Below, one piece after another: positions 43,201-52,707 of a stretch of 64,000 nt of DNA. The DNA is from a bacterium. GTDB taxonomy: Bacteria; Vulcanimicrobiota; JABDET01. The DNA is taken from positions 62,001 to 126,000 of the forward strand of contig JAJYZB010000007.1 in assembly GCA_021800275.1 (NCBI GenBank). The letters are read 5' to 3'. The notes beneath the pieces are model-generated. The model had not been told where the DNA came from and did not search any database. It saw only the letters and a list, made by a program, of their open reading frames with translations. The translations under genes and the position numbers were made by a program. How positions within the stretch are numbered: position 1 is the stretch's first letter; every line of letters starts with the position of its first letter.

Positions 43201-45429
43201 GTGTCATTCACTCCAGGCAGAATAAATAAAACTGTAGTGGACAAAAAGGAAACCTCTGTTTTTTTAAAACAAGCTCGAGACTTATTTCGAGAAGGAGAAG
43301 TTTTATTAAAAAAAGATAAAAAAAAAGCAGAAGAAAAGATTCAGGAAGCCCTTGCCCTATCTTTGAAGCTTATTGAAGTTTCTCCCAACACTGTTGAAGC
43401 TTATGAAATTGCTAGTCAAATCTTCTTAAGACAGGGAGATAAAAAATCATTTTTATTCTATCAAAAAGGGTATCAATATCTAAAAACCGGAGGGACGTTT
43501 CCTGAGCCGGAAGCTCCACCTGCTGCTGAGCTCAAACCAAAGAAAAAAGAGCGTCCAAAAGAGAGCCTTGTTCCTATCCCCCTCTCTCTGCTCACTTTTC
43601 CTAAGCCCACTTATAAAGAACCTGATCGTTCTTTCCTGCCTAATTCCCTGCCAATACCAGTTTCATTTAAAAATATACAGCAGACAGGACTAATCGAACT
43701 GAAAGCGACTTTAAAACCTCAGGGGAAAAATAAACCCCAGCTTATACAATTTTCTCCTCAAAATATTCAGTTTATTGTTTCACAGCATTCTTTCATAAGC
43801 GGATTGCATAAAATACAACTGTACAAGAATGCTTCTAAACTTACTTCACCATTATCCCTGCGAGTTAACCCTCATTTTAAACTTCTCAATTTTTTATCTC
43901 ATCCTGCTAATCTCGAAACCCGGCTGAAATTAAAGGGTTCGACAAAAGAAAAAGATTTTTATCCTGTGATTCGTCCAGCGGTTATTCATCGAGGAAAATT
44001 TATTTTACCCTCGCAAGCTCTAGGGCTTAATGGGATACTTGCGTTACCACAAAGGCAATTTATTGAAAAGATCAATCCACTCATCGTTGGAAAATCTTTA
44101 AGACCTATTTTTCACCTGCCCGATTTTTTAATTCCTTATTTCGGGCAGAAAAAAAATGTTTTTTTAAACCTTAAAAAGACACCGCTTAATTCGATTCAGC
44201 CCGTTGTAAAAATCTCATTAAAATTAGAGTTTATCCTTAGTAGAATCCCCTGTGTCCAGCTTGAAAAACCTTTTATAAAACCTTTCTACAGCCAGACAAA
44301 ATTAAAAGAAATGCCCGAAGTCATGCCTTGGTATGAGGCCGCTAAAATGAAGTCGCGAATGAGAGATTTTTTAATTCCTTGTTATCCTCCGCAAAAAAAT
44401 TATCTGTTAAGCTATAAAATACGGATACAGAACCCAGTCATCCCTATTGCAAAAGCGACTGCAAAAACAATATTCCCTTCTGTACAGGCAGTCGATCTTT
44501 CAATGAAAAAATTAATCCTGGTTACAGTGAAAAATATGCATGCTTACCCTCTCGAGAAAAAAATAAAAACAATTTTTCTCTATCGAATTCCCCTGTCTTC
44601 AAAGCTTTATGCTGCTAGCCGCGCTGCTCGCTCAAAATATAGACTTAAATCCTATCCTGCCATTAGAATACATATACAGCCGCTTAACCTTTTTCGATAT
44701 TTACCGAAATCTTTTCGACTCTTGAGAACAAAAAGACCAGCGCTTAAAACAGATCTCCCCACAAAAAATTTCATTATGGGTAAACCCATTAACTCTTCGG
44801 TCGCGAAAATGAAGGGCAAAACTGAAATTTTATTCATTTTAAAACTTGAAAATGGGAAACTCCGCTCTCTCCCACTGCTGCAGATCCCATTTCGATTAGA
44901 ATTTAAATGTGTCTCCATTTATCAACAAGGCAGCCCGCAGACTCCTGGAATTTTATTGAGAAAAGGTGTTCCTAAAACCCGAATGCAGAGCATTTCACCG
45001 CCTGTTAATTCATTGATGAAAAAAAAAGCGCCGATTCAGCTGCAGGTGCAGCCTTCTGTTTTAACAAAATCGTTCAAATTTTTAAAAATGCCTGAAATTC
45101 GCCCTCCTGAGGAATCTTTGCTAAATAAAATTGATGATGGCGAGCATCCCCTTTACCTGTATGCCCTGGAATTGGATAAACAGTCTGATGAATTAATGTT
45201 AGAGGGCAGCTTGCAGGAAGCTGTTCAAGGGTATATTGAAGGAGGTTCAGCTTTAATAGAAGCAGGGGAACTGCAGGGAGCAGCAGAAATGCTAGAGAAA
45301 GCTTTAAAAGGAAAACCTTCTGATTTAGAAATTTTAAAAAAATTGGATAGACTGCAAGTTCAGGGGGCTATTTTAAAGCCTGGAATTAAGCTGGAAATTC
45401 AAAGAAAAATTTATGGTTTAAAAATATAA
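43201..45429 (+). CDS. Large basic orphan protein with TPR-like ends
   Basis: A 742-residue protein without recognised family. Residues ~10-95 and ~645-740 look like TPR or helical-repeat segments (for example YLYALELDKQSDELMLEGSL). Between them, about 520 residues are strongly basic and rich in Lys, Pro, Leu, Ile and Phe, with degenerate recurring patterns such as FLIPYFGQKKN and FLIPCYPPQKN. No signal peptide or clear membrane helix. The start is uncertain: GTG at 43201 is the listed choice and has only AAAGG immediately before it. It precedes the TPR gene by 12 nt and is probably co-transcribed. Confidence 0.65.
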   Translation: MSFTPGRINKTVVDKKETSVFLKQARDLFREGEVLLKKDKKKAEEKIQEALALSLKLIEVSPNTVEAYEIASQIFLRQGDKKSFLFYQKGYQYLKTGGTFPEPEAPPAAELKPKKKERPKESLVPIPLSLLTFPKPTYKEPDRSFLPNSLPIPVSFKNIQQTGLIELKATLKPQGKNKPQLIQFSPQNIQFIVSQHSFISGLHKIQLYKNASKLTSPLSLRVNPHFKLLNFLSHPANLETRLKLKGSTKEKDFYPVIRPAVIHRGKFILPSQALGLNGILALPQRQFIEKINPLIVGKSLRPIFHLPDFLIPYFGQKKNVFLNLKKTPLNSIQPVVKISLKLEFILSRIPCVQLEKPFIKPFYSQTKLKEMPEVMPWYEAAKMKSRMRDFLIPCYPPQKNYLLSYKIRIQNPVIPIAKATAKTIFPSVQAVDLSMKKLILVTVKNMHAYPLEKKIKTIFLYRIPLSSKLYAASRAARSKYRLKSYPAIRIHIQPLNLFRYLPKSFRLLRTKRPALKTDLPTKNFIMGKPINSSVAKMKGKTEILFILKLENGKLRSLPLLQIPFRLEFKCVSIYQQGSPQTPGILLRKGVPKTRMQSISPPVNSLMKKKAPIQLQVQPSVLTKSFKFLKMPEIRPPEESLLNKIDDGEHPLYLYALELDKQSDELMLEGSLQEAVQGYIEGGSALIEAGELQGAAEMLEKALKGKPSDLEILKKLDRLQVQGAILKPGIKLEIQRKIYGLKI

Positions 45430-45441
45430 TGGAGGGGATGC

Positions 45442-46098
45442 ATGGCAATGGCAGCAGCTGGTAAAAAGGAACTTTTAAATGACGCGGTTACTCACTTCAA
45501 AAAAGCGCTGGAACATAATCCAAAAGAACCACTGGCGTATTTTAATTTAGGGGTTGTTTACTGGCAAACAGGAAACTTTGATGATGCCATCAAATCTTTT
45601 TCACAAACCATACAGTTAGACCCTAATCTCGTGGATGCTTATGCTAATTTAGGATTTCTCCATATCGAAAAAAAGAACTTCGATGAAGCTCTAAAACATC
45701 TCAATAAGGCTCTTGAAGCAAACCAGAATGATCCCACTGTCCATTATTATATAGGAATCGCATACAGACAAAAAGGAATGCATGATGAAGCTCTAAAATC
45801 TTTCAATAAAATTTTGCAGCTAGATCCTAAATATGTTGATGCTCATTTAAATTTAGGTTATATTTATTACGACAAAAAGGACTTCGATAAAGCGATTGAG
45901 TCTTATCAAAAAGCCATTTCTTTGAATCCGAACGATTGGGTTGCCTACTACAATCTCGGACTGGCTTACCGCCAGAAAGAAATGTGGGATAAAGCAGTTG
46001 AATCATTTCAGAAAGCAGTTGACTTAAATCAGGGATTTGCTGATGGGCTGATCAATTTAGGATTTGCAAAATCTAAACTCTCTGAAACCCTGCCATAA
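45442..46098 (+). CDS. TPR-repeat protein
   Basis: 218 residues made almost entirely of six 34-residue tetratricopeptide repeats, each with the usual Ala/Gly/Tyr pattern and a DP or NP turn (QLDPNLVDAYANLGFLH and QLDPKYVDAHLNLGYIY are examples). No signal peptide, so a cytoplasmic scaffold is likely. GGAGG lies about 7 nt before the ATG. It sits directly after the basic orphan and 2 nt before the pyruvate dehydrogenase E1-alpha gene; partner proteins are unknown. Confidence 0.9.
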   Translation: MAMAAAGKKELLNDAVTHFKKALEHNPKEPLAYFNLGVVYWQTGNFDDAIKSFSQTIQLDPNLVDAYANLGFLHIEKKNFDEALKHLNKALEANQNDPTVHYYIGIAYRQKGMHDEALKSFNKILQLDPKYVDAHLNLGYIYYDKKDFDKAIESYQKAISLNPNDWVAYYNLGLAYRQKEMWDKAVESFQKAVDLNQGFADGLINLGFAKSKLSETLP

Positions 46099-46100
46099 GA

Positions 46101-47210
46101 ATGGCTGTGAGAGCTGAATTTCAAATTTTTCAAATTTTAAATGAGGAAGGGAATACGGTTAGAGGTATTCCTGAACTTTCTCCTGACAGGCTTCTGGCAG
46201 TGTATCAGGGAATGAAAACCATTCGTCTTTTGGATGAAAAAATGATCGGGCTCCAAAGGCAGGGAAGGATTGGGTTTTATGGAGCCTCTACAGGAGAAGA
46301 AGCAGCTGTAATCGGTTCAGCAGAAGCGCTTAAACCAGAAGATTGGATTTTTCCTGCGCTTCGACAGGGAGGAGCCCTTTTATACCGCGGTTTCCACTTA
46401 AAAGATTTTATCAGCCAGGTTTTTGGAAATTCTGGAGACCTGCATAAAGGGCACCAAATGCCCTGCCATTACTCAAGCCGATCCTTCCATCATACAGCCT
46501 GGTCATCCTGCATTGCGACTCAACTTCCTCATGCCGTTGGAGCTGGATATGCCTCAAAATATTTAAATGAAACATCAGTGATTTTTGCCTACCTAGGGGA
46601 TGGAGCAACCAGCACTGCTGATTTTCACGCAGCGTTGAATTTTGCCGGTGTGTTTCGGGTTCCTGTTGTTTTTTTCTGCCAAAACAATCAATGGGCTATT
46701 TCTGTACCCCTAGAAAAACAAACTGCGGTAAAATTTCTATCCTTGAAAGCTTCAGCTTATGGAATACCCGGTATATGTGTAGATGGAAATGATGTATTAG
46801 CCTGTTATCATGCATCAAAAGAAGCTGCTGACAAAGCGAGAAAAGGAGCTGGGCCCACGTTTATTGAGGCAGTAACGTTTAGAGTAGGGGCACACACCAC
46901 CTCTGATGATCCTAAATTATACAGAGATGAATCTATGGTCGAAGCCTGGAAAAAAAGGGATCCTATTTTACGAATGAGAAAATTTCTGGAAAGCGAAAAG
47001 TTATGGAATCAAAAAATGGAAAAAGATCTAGATAAAAAAATTGCAGATGAAATTCAGGATGCCATTGAAAAAGTTGAATCCTTTCCTCCACCCGAGGTTG
47101 AAACTCTTTTTGAAGACACTTTCTTAAAAAAGTCATGGAATCTAATTGAACAAGAAAAAGACTTAAACTGCATTCTCCATCCTGAGCAGTTAACTGCAAA
47201 TCGCTTTTGA
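46101..47210 (+). CDS. pdhA: Pyruvate (or 2-oxoacid) dehydrogenase E1 component, alpha subunit
   Basis: Thiamine-diphosphate-dependent E1-alpha. The TPP motif GDGATSTADFHAALNFAG and QNNQWAISVP identify it; RQGRIGFYGASTGEEA fits the N-terminal region. 369 residues. lpd follows after 1 nt, but the expected E1-beta and E2 genes are not between or after them. Branched-chain 2-oxoacid or acetoin substrate cannot be excluded; the PdhA assignment follows the most common pattern. Confidence 0.88.
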   Translation: MAVRAEFQIFQILNEEGNTVRGIPELSPDRLLAVYQGMKTIRLLDEKMIGLQRQGRIGFYGASTGEEAAVIGSAEALKPEDWIFPALRQGGALLYRGFHLKDFISQVFGNSGDLHKGHQMPCHYSSRSFHHTAWSSCIATQLPHAVGAGYASKYLNETSVIFAYLGDGATSTADFHAALNFAGVFRVPVVFFCQNNQWAISVPLEKQTAVKFLSLKASAYGIPGICVDGNDVLACYHASKEAADKARKGAGPTFIEAVTFRVGAHTTSDDPKLYRDESMVEAWKKRDPILRMRKFLESEKLWNQKMEKDLDKKIADEIQDAIEKVESFPPPEVETLFEDTFLKKSWNLIEQEKDLNCILHPEQLTANRF

Positions 47211-47211
47211 T

Positions 47212-48624
47212 ATGAATTCAAAAGATGTCATAATCATTGGCGGCGGTCCAGCAGGATATGTCGCAGCTATTAGACTTGGACAGTTAGGGAAAAAAACACT
47301 TCTCATTGACCGCGAAAAAATAGGAGGCACTTGCTTAAATTTTGGCTGCATTCCTTCAAAAGCTTTAATTCATTTAGCCAGTTTATTCCATAGTATAAAA
47401 AAAGCTGAAAAAATTGGCATAAAAGTATCCAGTCTTTCTGCTGATATGAGCGTGTTCCAGACCTGGAAAAGCCAGGTCGTTCATCGCTTGACCAGTGGAA
47501 TAGCCACTCTATGCAAAAATGTTCAAGTTGAAATAGCAGCAGGTCATGCCACTTTTGTTAATGATCACGAAATTGAAATTACAGATGGAAACTCCAAGAG
47601 TAAGGTAAGGGCGGATAATTTCATCATCGCATCAGGATGCTCCCCTACCCTTCTTCCTGGTTTTTCACTTGAAGAAAAAAAGATTATTACCTCTAAACAA
47701 GCCCTTGACCTGGATCAAATCCCCAAAAGCCTTCTTGTCATTGGGGGTGGAGTTATTGGACTGGAATTAGGAATGGCATTTCAAAAACTGGGGAGCCGTC
47801 TGATAGTCGTGGAATTGTTAGATCAGCTGCTTCCTGGAACAGATCCTGAACTGGTTCGTTATGTGGAAAGAAATTTAAAAAAATATGGTGCTGAAATTTT
47901 CTTAAAAAGCAAAGTCATTCAGCATAAGAAAAAAGGTGAAAACTTCGAGGTAGTGTTAGAAACTCCGAATGGAGAAAAAAAGATAGAAACTCATGTCATT
48001 TTAATTTCGGTTGGATTAAAACCTAATACGGAAGGATTGGGCTTAAATAAGCTGGGAATTAAAACGGATTCAAGAGGGTTTATCCCAACAGATTCACAAG
48101 GGAGAACCAACGTTTCTCATGCCTTTGCCGTTGGAGATGTAAAGGGTCCTCCTTTTTTAGCGCACAAAGCATTTAAAGAAGGAGAAGTTGCCGCAGAGGT
48201 GATCTGTGGGCTGCCGAGAGCTCTGGATTATCAAGCTCTTCCATTCGCCATTTTCACAGATCCAGAAATTGCTTCTGTTGGACTAACGGAAAAACTGGCA
48301 AAAGAACAGGAAGAAGTTGTGATCGGCCGCTACCCTATGGGAGCATCAGGAAGAGGATTAACCATGGATGAATCAGAAGGATTGATGAAAGTCATCATCA
48401 GCAAAAAGACACAGGAAATTTTAGGACTCCATCTCGTTTGCCCTGAAGCTAGCGAATTGATCAGTGAAGGGGCATTAGCTATTGAAATGGGCGCTTTTGC
48501 TTTAGATGTTGGTTCTACAATTCATCCTCATCCTACCTTATCAGAAGGGATCATGGAGGCATTTAAACAGACCATTGGAGAAGCCGTTCATATCCAAAAT
48601 CCGCCAAAGCTTCTCATTTCTTAA
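47212..48624 (+). CDS. lpd: Dihydrolipoyl dehydrogenase
   Basis: FAD-dependent E3 that reoxidises lipoamide. It has the FAD-binding motif IIGGGPAGYVAAIRLGQLG, the redox disulfide CLNFGC (in GGTCLNFGCIPSKA), the NAD motif VIGGGVIGLELG and the C-terminal dimer-interface pattern EGALAIEMGA...HPHPTLSEG with the catalytic His. 470 residues, complete. Start is 1 nt after pdhA. It may also serve other 2-oxoacid or glycine-cleavage complexes. Confidence 0.96.
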   Translation: MNSKDVIIIGGGPAGYVAAIRLGQLGKKTLLIDREKIGGTCLNFGCIPSKALIHLASLFHSIKKAEKIGIKVSSLSADMSVFQTWKSQVVHRLTSGIATLCKNVQVEIAAGHATFVNDHEIEITDGNSKSKVRADNFIIASGCSPTLLPGFSLEEKKIITSKQALDLDQIPKSLLVIGGGVIGLELGMAFQKLGSRLIVVELLDQLLPGTDPELVRYVERNLKKYGAEIFLKSKVIQHKKKGENFEVVLETPNGEKKIETHVILISVGLKPNTEGLGLNKLGIKTDSRGFIPTDSQGRTNVSHAFAVGDVKGPPFLAHKAFKEGEVAAEVICGLPRALDYQALPFAIFTDPEIASVGLTEKLAKEQEEVVIGRYPMGASGRGLTMDESEGLMKVIISKKTQEILGLHLVCPEASELISEGALAIEMGAFALDVGSTIHPHPTLSEGIMEAFKQTIGEAVHIQNPPKLLIS

Positions 48625-48662
48625 CACGGTAAGCCAATGCTGACAATGGTCAATCTTTAATC

Positions 48663-49787
48663 ATGCTCAATGTTCTAACCATTTTCGGGACCAGACCTGA
48701 AGCCATTAAGTTGGCTCCTGTGATAAAAGAACTGCAAAAAGCTTCCGGAATTTGCTCGAAAGTCGCAGTTACAGGACAGCACCGTCAGATGCTGGATCAA
48801 GTGCTGGATCTTTTTCAAATTAAGCCTGATGTGGATCTCAATATTATGCTTCACAACCAGAGCCTTTTTCAAATTACGAATCGTTCATTAACAGGGCTTG
48901 AAAAACTTTTTGACCAGGAAAGACCGGATCTGGTTCTAGTTCAAGGGGACACAACCACCTGTTTTGCAGCCGCATTATCCGCTTTTTACTGCCAGATACC
49001 TGTTGGACATGTGGAGGCAGGATTAAGGACAGAAAATAAATATAACCCATTCCCTGAAGAGATGAATCGGAGATTGACAACAGTTTTATCGGATCTTCAT
49101 TTTGCTCCAACCGATCTCGCGAAAGAGAATTTAATCCAATGCGGGGTTCCTGAAAAAAAAATTTTTGTTACTGGAAATACCATTGTGGATGCCCTTCAAA
49201 ATATTTTGGAACAACCAATCCATGATGCTCATCCCGTTTTAGAAAGAATCCCTCACAATAGTAGAATTATTTTAGTTGAAGCCCATCGAAGAGAAAACTT
49301 AGGAAACCCAATGGAAAACATCTGCCAGGCTCTCGATAAATTAGTAGAGAACTTTCCTGATCTTCATCTTATTTTTTCAGTCCATAAAAACCCAAAAGTG
49401 AGAGAAGTTGTTTATAGAAAACTTCAAAATAAAGAAAGAATTTTTTTAATTGAACCTGTGGATTATCCGACCCTCATTCATTTGCAGTCAAAAGCCTATC
49501 TGATTTTAACTGATTCAGGAGGAATACAGGAAGAGGCTCCTTCATTGGGAAAACCAGTTCTGGTCATGAGAAAAACAACAGAAAGACCAGAAGGGGTAAA
49601 AGCTGGTGTGGCTAAACTGGTAGGAACTAATGCCAAAAGCGTTTTTTTAGAAACAGCCAGGCTGCTGAAAGACAAAAAGCTCTATAATAAAATGAGCAGA
49701 ATCGCTAACCCTTATGGAGATGGGAAAGCATCTAAACGGATTGTTCAGATCATTCAACACCATTTTAAACGAAAAAAAGAAAAATGA
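48663..49787 (+). CDS. wecB: UDP-N-acetylglucosamine 2-epimerase (non-hydrolysing)
   Basis: Converts UDP-GlcNAc to UDP-ManNAc for surface polysaccharides. IFGTRPEAIKLAPVI at the N-terminus, VQGDTTTCFAAALSAFY, GHVEAGLRTENKYNPFPEE and TDSGGIQEEAPSLGKPVLV are typical of the family. 374 residues. It follows lpd by 38 nt and has no neighbouring glycosyltransferases. Confidence 0.96.
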   Translation: MLNVLTIFGTRPEAIKLAPVIKELQKASGICSKVAVTGQHRQMLDQVLDLFQIKPDVDLNIMLHNQSLFQITNRSLTGLEKLFDQERPDLVLVQGDTTTCFAAALSAFYCQIPVGHVEAGLRTENKYNPFPEEMNRRLTTVLSDLHFAPTDLAKENLIQCGVPEKKIFVTGNTIVDALQNILEQPIHDAHPVLERIPHNSRIILVEAHRRENLGNPMENICQALDKLVENFPDLHLIFSVHKNPKVREVVYRKLQNKERIFLIEPVDYPTLIHLQSKAYLILTDSGGIQEEAPSLGKPVLVMRKTTERPEGVKAGVAKLVGTNAKSVFLETARLLKDKKLYNKMSRIANPYGDGKASKRIVQIIQHHFKRKKEK

Positions 49788-49892
49788 GTTTCATTTGACC
49801 CGCAGAGATCGAGGAATTGCAAACATCTGCTGTAAAAAGGGGATAAACCACTGATTAAAGAATATTAAAAAAGTGGTGAAGGAGTAAATTCA

Positions 49893-50726
49893 ATGCATCC
49901 AATTCTCTTTCGAATCCCGGCTTTTGCGATAGGAAGTCATTTTTTCCCTGGGTTTGATATTTATACTTATGGAGTTGCTTTAAGTTTCGCTTTCGCAGTT
50001 GCTTTCTGGATCATTCTCATTAGAGCTAAAAAAGCTGGAATACCAACTGAAACTATGAGTGACCTGTGTTTTCTCCTTTTATTTGCGGGAATTGTCGGCT
50101 CAAGACTATTATTTATTTTAGAACCCATTTATCACCATCACTACTCTTATATTAAACATTTCTGGGAAACCTTTAATTTAAGGCAGGGAGGACTCAGTAT
50201 TTCAGGTGGTTTAATTTTAGCCTTTATTTCAGGAACCTGGTTTGTCAGAAAGAAAAAACTGAATTTTTGGAAAGTAGGAGATGTGATTGCTCCTGCTTTA
50301 GCGGTTGGAATGGGGCTTGGAAGGATCGGCTGCTTTTTTAACGGATGCTGTGTGGGGGTCCGTTCTCACCTCCCTATTGCATTTGTCTTTATCGGAAATC
50401 CCACCTATCATGGACACCGTCTTCCAACTCAATTATTTGAACTTGTTTTAGATTTAATCGCTGCGATAATTCTGCTTACGCGCTTTAAAAATGCGAAACC
50501 TGGGGTGACATTTTTATGGGGAGCTATTTTAGTCAGTGCAGCTCGATTTATTGTCGAATTCTGGAGAGCGGATCGAATTCAGGAAGGACCTTTGACCCTG
50601 GTTCAATGGATCTGTTTGGCTACAGCTCTTGCTGCTGCCGTGTTTTTAGTCTATTTGCAGAGAAGATCTTCAGAAAATAGTCCTGCAGACCAAGCTCAAG
50701 TTAGTGTTCTGGCGGGAAAAAGTTAA
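49893..50726 (+). CDS. lgt: Phosphatidylglycerol-prolipoprotein diacylglyceryl transferase
   Basis: Inner-membrane enzyme that attaches diacylglycerol to the lipobox Cys of prolipoproteins. Several membrane helices are predicted. The Lgt signature GRIGCFFNGCC and the C-terminal ARFIVEFWRADR are present. In the segment RQGGLSISGG the His seen in E. coli Lgt (GGLSFHGG) is Ser, a position that varies in the family. AAGGAG lies about 9 nt before the ATG. With lnt in this window it covers two steps of lipoprotein maturation; lsp is not here. Confidence 0.93.
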   Translation: MHPILFRIPAFAIGSHFFPGFDIYTYGVALSFAFAVAFWIILIRAKKAGIPTETMSDLCFLLLFAGIVGSRLLFILEPIYHHHYSYIKHFWETFNLRQGGLSISGGLILAFISGTWFVRKKKLNFWKVGDVIAPALAVGMGLGRIGCFFNGCCVGVRSHLPIAFVFIGNPTYHGHRLPTQLFELVLDLIAAIILLTRFKNAKPGVTFLWGAILVSAARFIVEFWRADRIQEGPLTLVQWICLATALAAAVFLVYLQRRSSENSPADQAQVSVLAGKS

Positions 50727-50767
50727 ACCCGTAAGCATAAAAACCGAAAAGGTTAAAAAAATCCTCC

Positions 50768-51688
50768 ATGCCCAACTCAAGGAACTATATTTTTAAAAAG
50801 GGCAAAATCCCAGAAAGACTTGATCTTTTTTTAAGTCGAGAAACAGGCATGACTCGCTCAAAAATTAAAAATCTACTGCGGGATGAGAAAATTAAAATAA
50901 ATGGAAATCTTCCCGAAAAACCAGGAGTCCTGTTAAAAGGAGGAGAAAATTTAGAAATTATCTGTCCTGATCCAGAGCCTTCCAAGTTAGAACCAGAACC
51001 TATCCCTATTGAAATTTTATATGAAGATCAATCTCTGCTGGTAATCAATAAACCTGCTGGTTTAGTGGTTCATCCTGCAGCAGGTCACTGGAAAGGGACT
51101 TTAGTGAATGCTCTTCTCCATCATTTTAAACAACTCTCTTCCATTGATCCAACAAGACCTGGGATTATCCATCGTCTGGATAAGGATACAAGCGGGCTGC
51201 TTCTTGTCGCAAAAAACGACTATTCTCATCTCCAGTTATCAAAACAGTTGAAAAATCGAGAAATTAAGAAAGATTATGCTGTCCTGGTTTATGGCAGAAT
51301 AATGCAAAATGAAGGAATCATTGACAAACCTATTGGCAGACATCCAAAAGATCGGAAAAAAATGGGAATCATTCCTTCAGGAAGAGAAGCAGTCACTCGA
51401 TTTAAAGTCTTAAAAAGGTTTAATGCCCATACCTTTCTTGAATGTCGGATTGAGACAGGGAGAACCCATCAAATTCGGGTTCACCTCTCCAGTATCGGGC
51501 ATCCAGTTGTCGGGGATTCGTTGTATGGCAGGAAAAAAGATGACCTGGCAGATCGTCAGATGCTCCATTCTTGGAAAATTAAATTTGATCATCCTGAAAC
51601 TTCACAAGAGATGAAATTTGAAGCCAATTTCCCCTATGATTTCGAGAAAGTTTTAATGCATCTGCAGGTTGATCCTATTCCTGTCTAA
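50768..51688 (+). CDS. RluD-family ribosomal large-subunit pseudouridine synthase
   Basis: Modifies uridines in 23S rRNA. An N-terminal S4 RNA-binding domain (about residues 12-75) is followed by the RluA/RluD catalytic domain with HRLDKDTSGLLLVAKN, Asp138 being the catalytic residue, then GRTHQIRVHLSSIGHPVVGD. 306 residues. The S4 domain points to RluD rather than RluA or RluC, but target positions cannot be fixed by sequence alone. Confidence 0.94.
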   Translation: MPNSRNYIFKKGKIPERLDLFLSRETGMTRSKIKNLLRDEKIKINGNLPEKPGVLLKGGENLEIICPDPEPSKLEPEPIPIEILYEDQSLLVINKPAGLVVHPAAGHWKGTLVNALLHHFKQLSSIDPTRPGIIHRLDKDTSGLLLVAKNDYSHLQLSKQLKNREIKKDYAVLVYGRIMQNEGIIDKPIGRHPKDRKKMGIIPSGREAVTRFKVLKRFNAHTFLECRIETGRTHQIRVHLSSIGHPVVGDSLYGRKKDDLADRQMLHSWKIKFDHPETSQEMKFEANFPYDFEKVLMHLQVDPIPV

Positions 51689-51772
51689 AAGCAGATGTGA
51701 AAAACCTTTATTTAATAATTTTTTAACAATAAAACTGAACTGAAATATAGTAATTTTTTCTTGATAGAACTA

Positions 51773-51778
51773 TAATAG
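51773..51778 (+). promoter_or_regulatory. Possible -10 box very close to the hydrolase start
   Basis: TATAAT ends only 4 nt before the ATG at 51783, which would give a leaderless or near-leaderless mRNA. The -35 region is poor, so this is tentative. Confidence 0.3.
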
Positions 51779-51782
51779 AACT

Positions 51783-52688
51783 ATGGAGAGTGTTCAAGGT
51801 CGCAGTATCCCGCGTTTATCCAATCCCCTGCTTTTAATTCCTGGAGGTACAAGCCAAAAATTCGGACTGCGGGCGATTGCCAGGTATTTACAGAAAGGGG
51901 GAAATAACCGCTATGTTGGAGATTTCCAAATAGGAAATGAAGAAAAATTTATTCAACAAATGAGAAATAGGTCAGGAAACATGGCTTCATTATATTATTC
52001 TAGAGAATTTGGAAGTCTTGAAGGGAATGCGCAAGAAATTAAAGCGGCTGTTGACAGCATAAGAGAGGCTACTGGTTCTGACAAAGTAGATATTGTGGCA
52101 GAATGTAAAGGCGCAATTGAAACACGAGAGTACTTAAAAGAAGGAGGAGATCACGTCGGAAATTTTATTCTTCTCGTTCCACCTAATCACGGAATACCAA
52201 TTGGAATAGGTTCGTTGTGGCCCATAATAAAGATGCAGAAATTTCTCCATTTTCCGTTTCCCCAGGTGAGAGGATATTCCTTAACTCCTGAAACAGGAGA
52301 CACGATTTTAAATTTCAGACCTGATTTTCACATCGGAAAATGGCATACCAATCGTTATTTTAAGAAATTAAATTCTCCTAAAAATTTAGAAGCCGAAAAA
52401 AAGAAAACGGAAAGTTTAACTGTACTGGCTGGTTCCGATATTCGACAATTAAAAGGGAAATATTTTCCTGGGATTCCTGGCAAATGGCTGAAAGGGGATG
52501 GACTTGTCCCTGAATGGAGCGCCAGACTCCCGAATGCTGAAAACATCTTTATCCATGGAAAAAAATACATCCATGCTGATTTTAAATTTAACCCTGTGAT
52601 TCATGCTAAAATTGCGGAAATTCTAACAGGAATTCCTGTGCCTGCAAGAATGGCAAAACAAATTATAAAAAAGGATTGTCCAGACTAA
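51783..52688 (+). CDS. Lipase-like alpha/beta hydrolase with Cys at the nucleophile position
   Basis: A 301-residue alpha/beta-hydrolase-fold protein resembling class-2 lipase or PGAP1-type esterases: PLLLIPGGTSQKF at the oxyanion-hole strand, the elbow VDIVAECKGAIETREYL, then LVPPNHGIPIG. The usual GxSxG is AECKG here, putting Cys108 in place of Ser. Candidate acid and base residues are Asp239 (GDGLVPEW) and His264 (YIHADF). No signal peptide. It may be a Cys-hydrolase (dienelactone-hydrolase-like chemistry), an acyltransferase-type enzyme, or inactive. It stands between rluD and holB. Confidence 0.75.
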   Translation: MESVQGRSIPRLSNPLLLIPGGTSQKFGLRAIARYLQKGGNNRYVGDFQIGNEEKFIQQMRNRSGNMASLYYSREFGSLEGNAQEIKAAVDSIREATGSDKVDIVAECKGAIETREYLKEGGDHVGNFILLVPPNHGIPIGIGSLWPIIKMQKFLHFPFPQVRGYSLTPETGDTILNFRPDFHIGKWHTNRYFKKLNSPKNLEAEKKKTESLTVLAGSDIRQLKGKYFPGIPGKWLKGDGLVPEWSARLPNAENIFIHGKKYIHADFKFNPVIHAKIAEILTGIPVPARMAKQIIKKDCPD

Positions 52689-52707
52689 AAGAAAATTAAA
52701 TTTGTAA

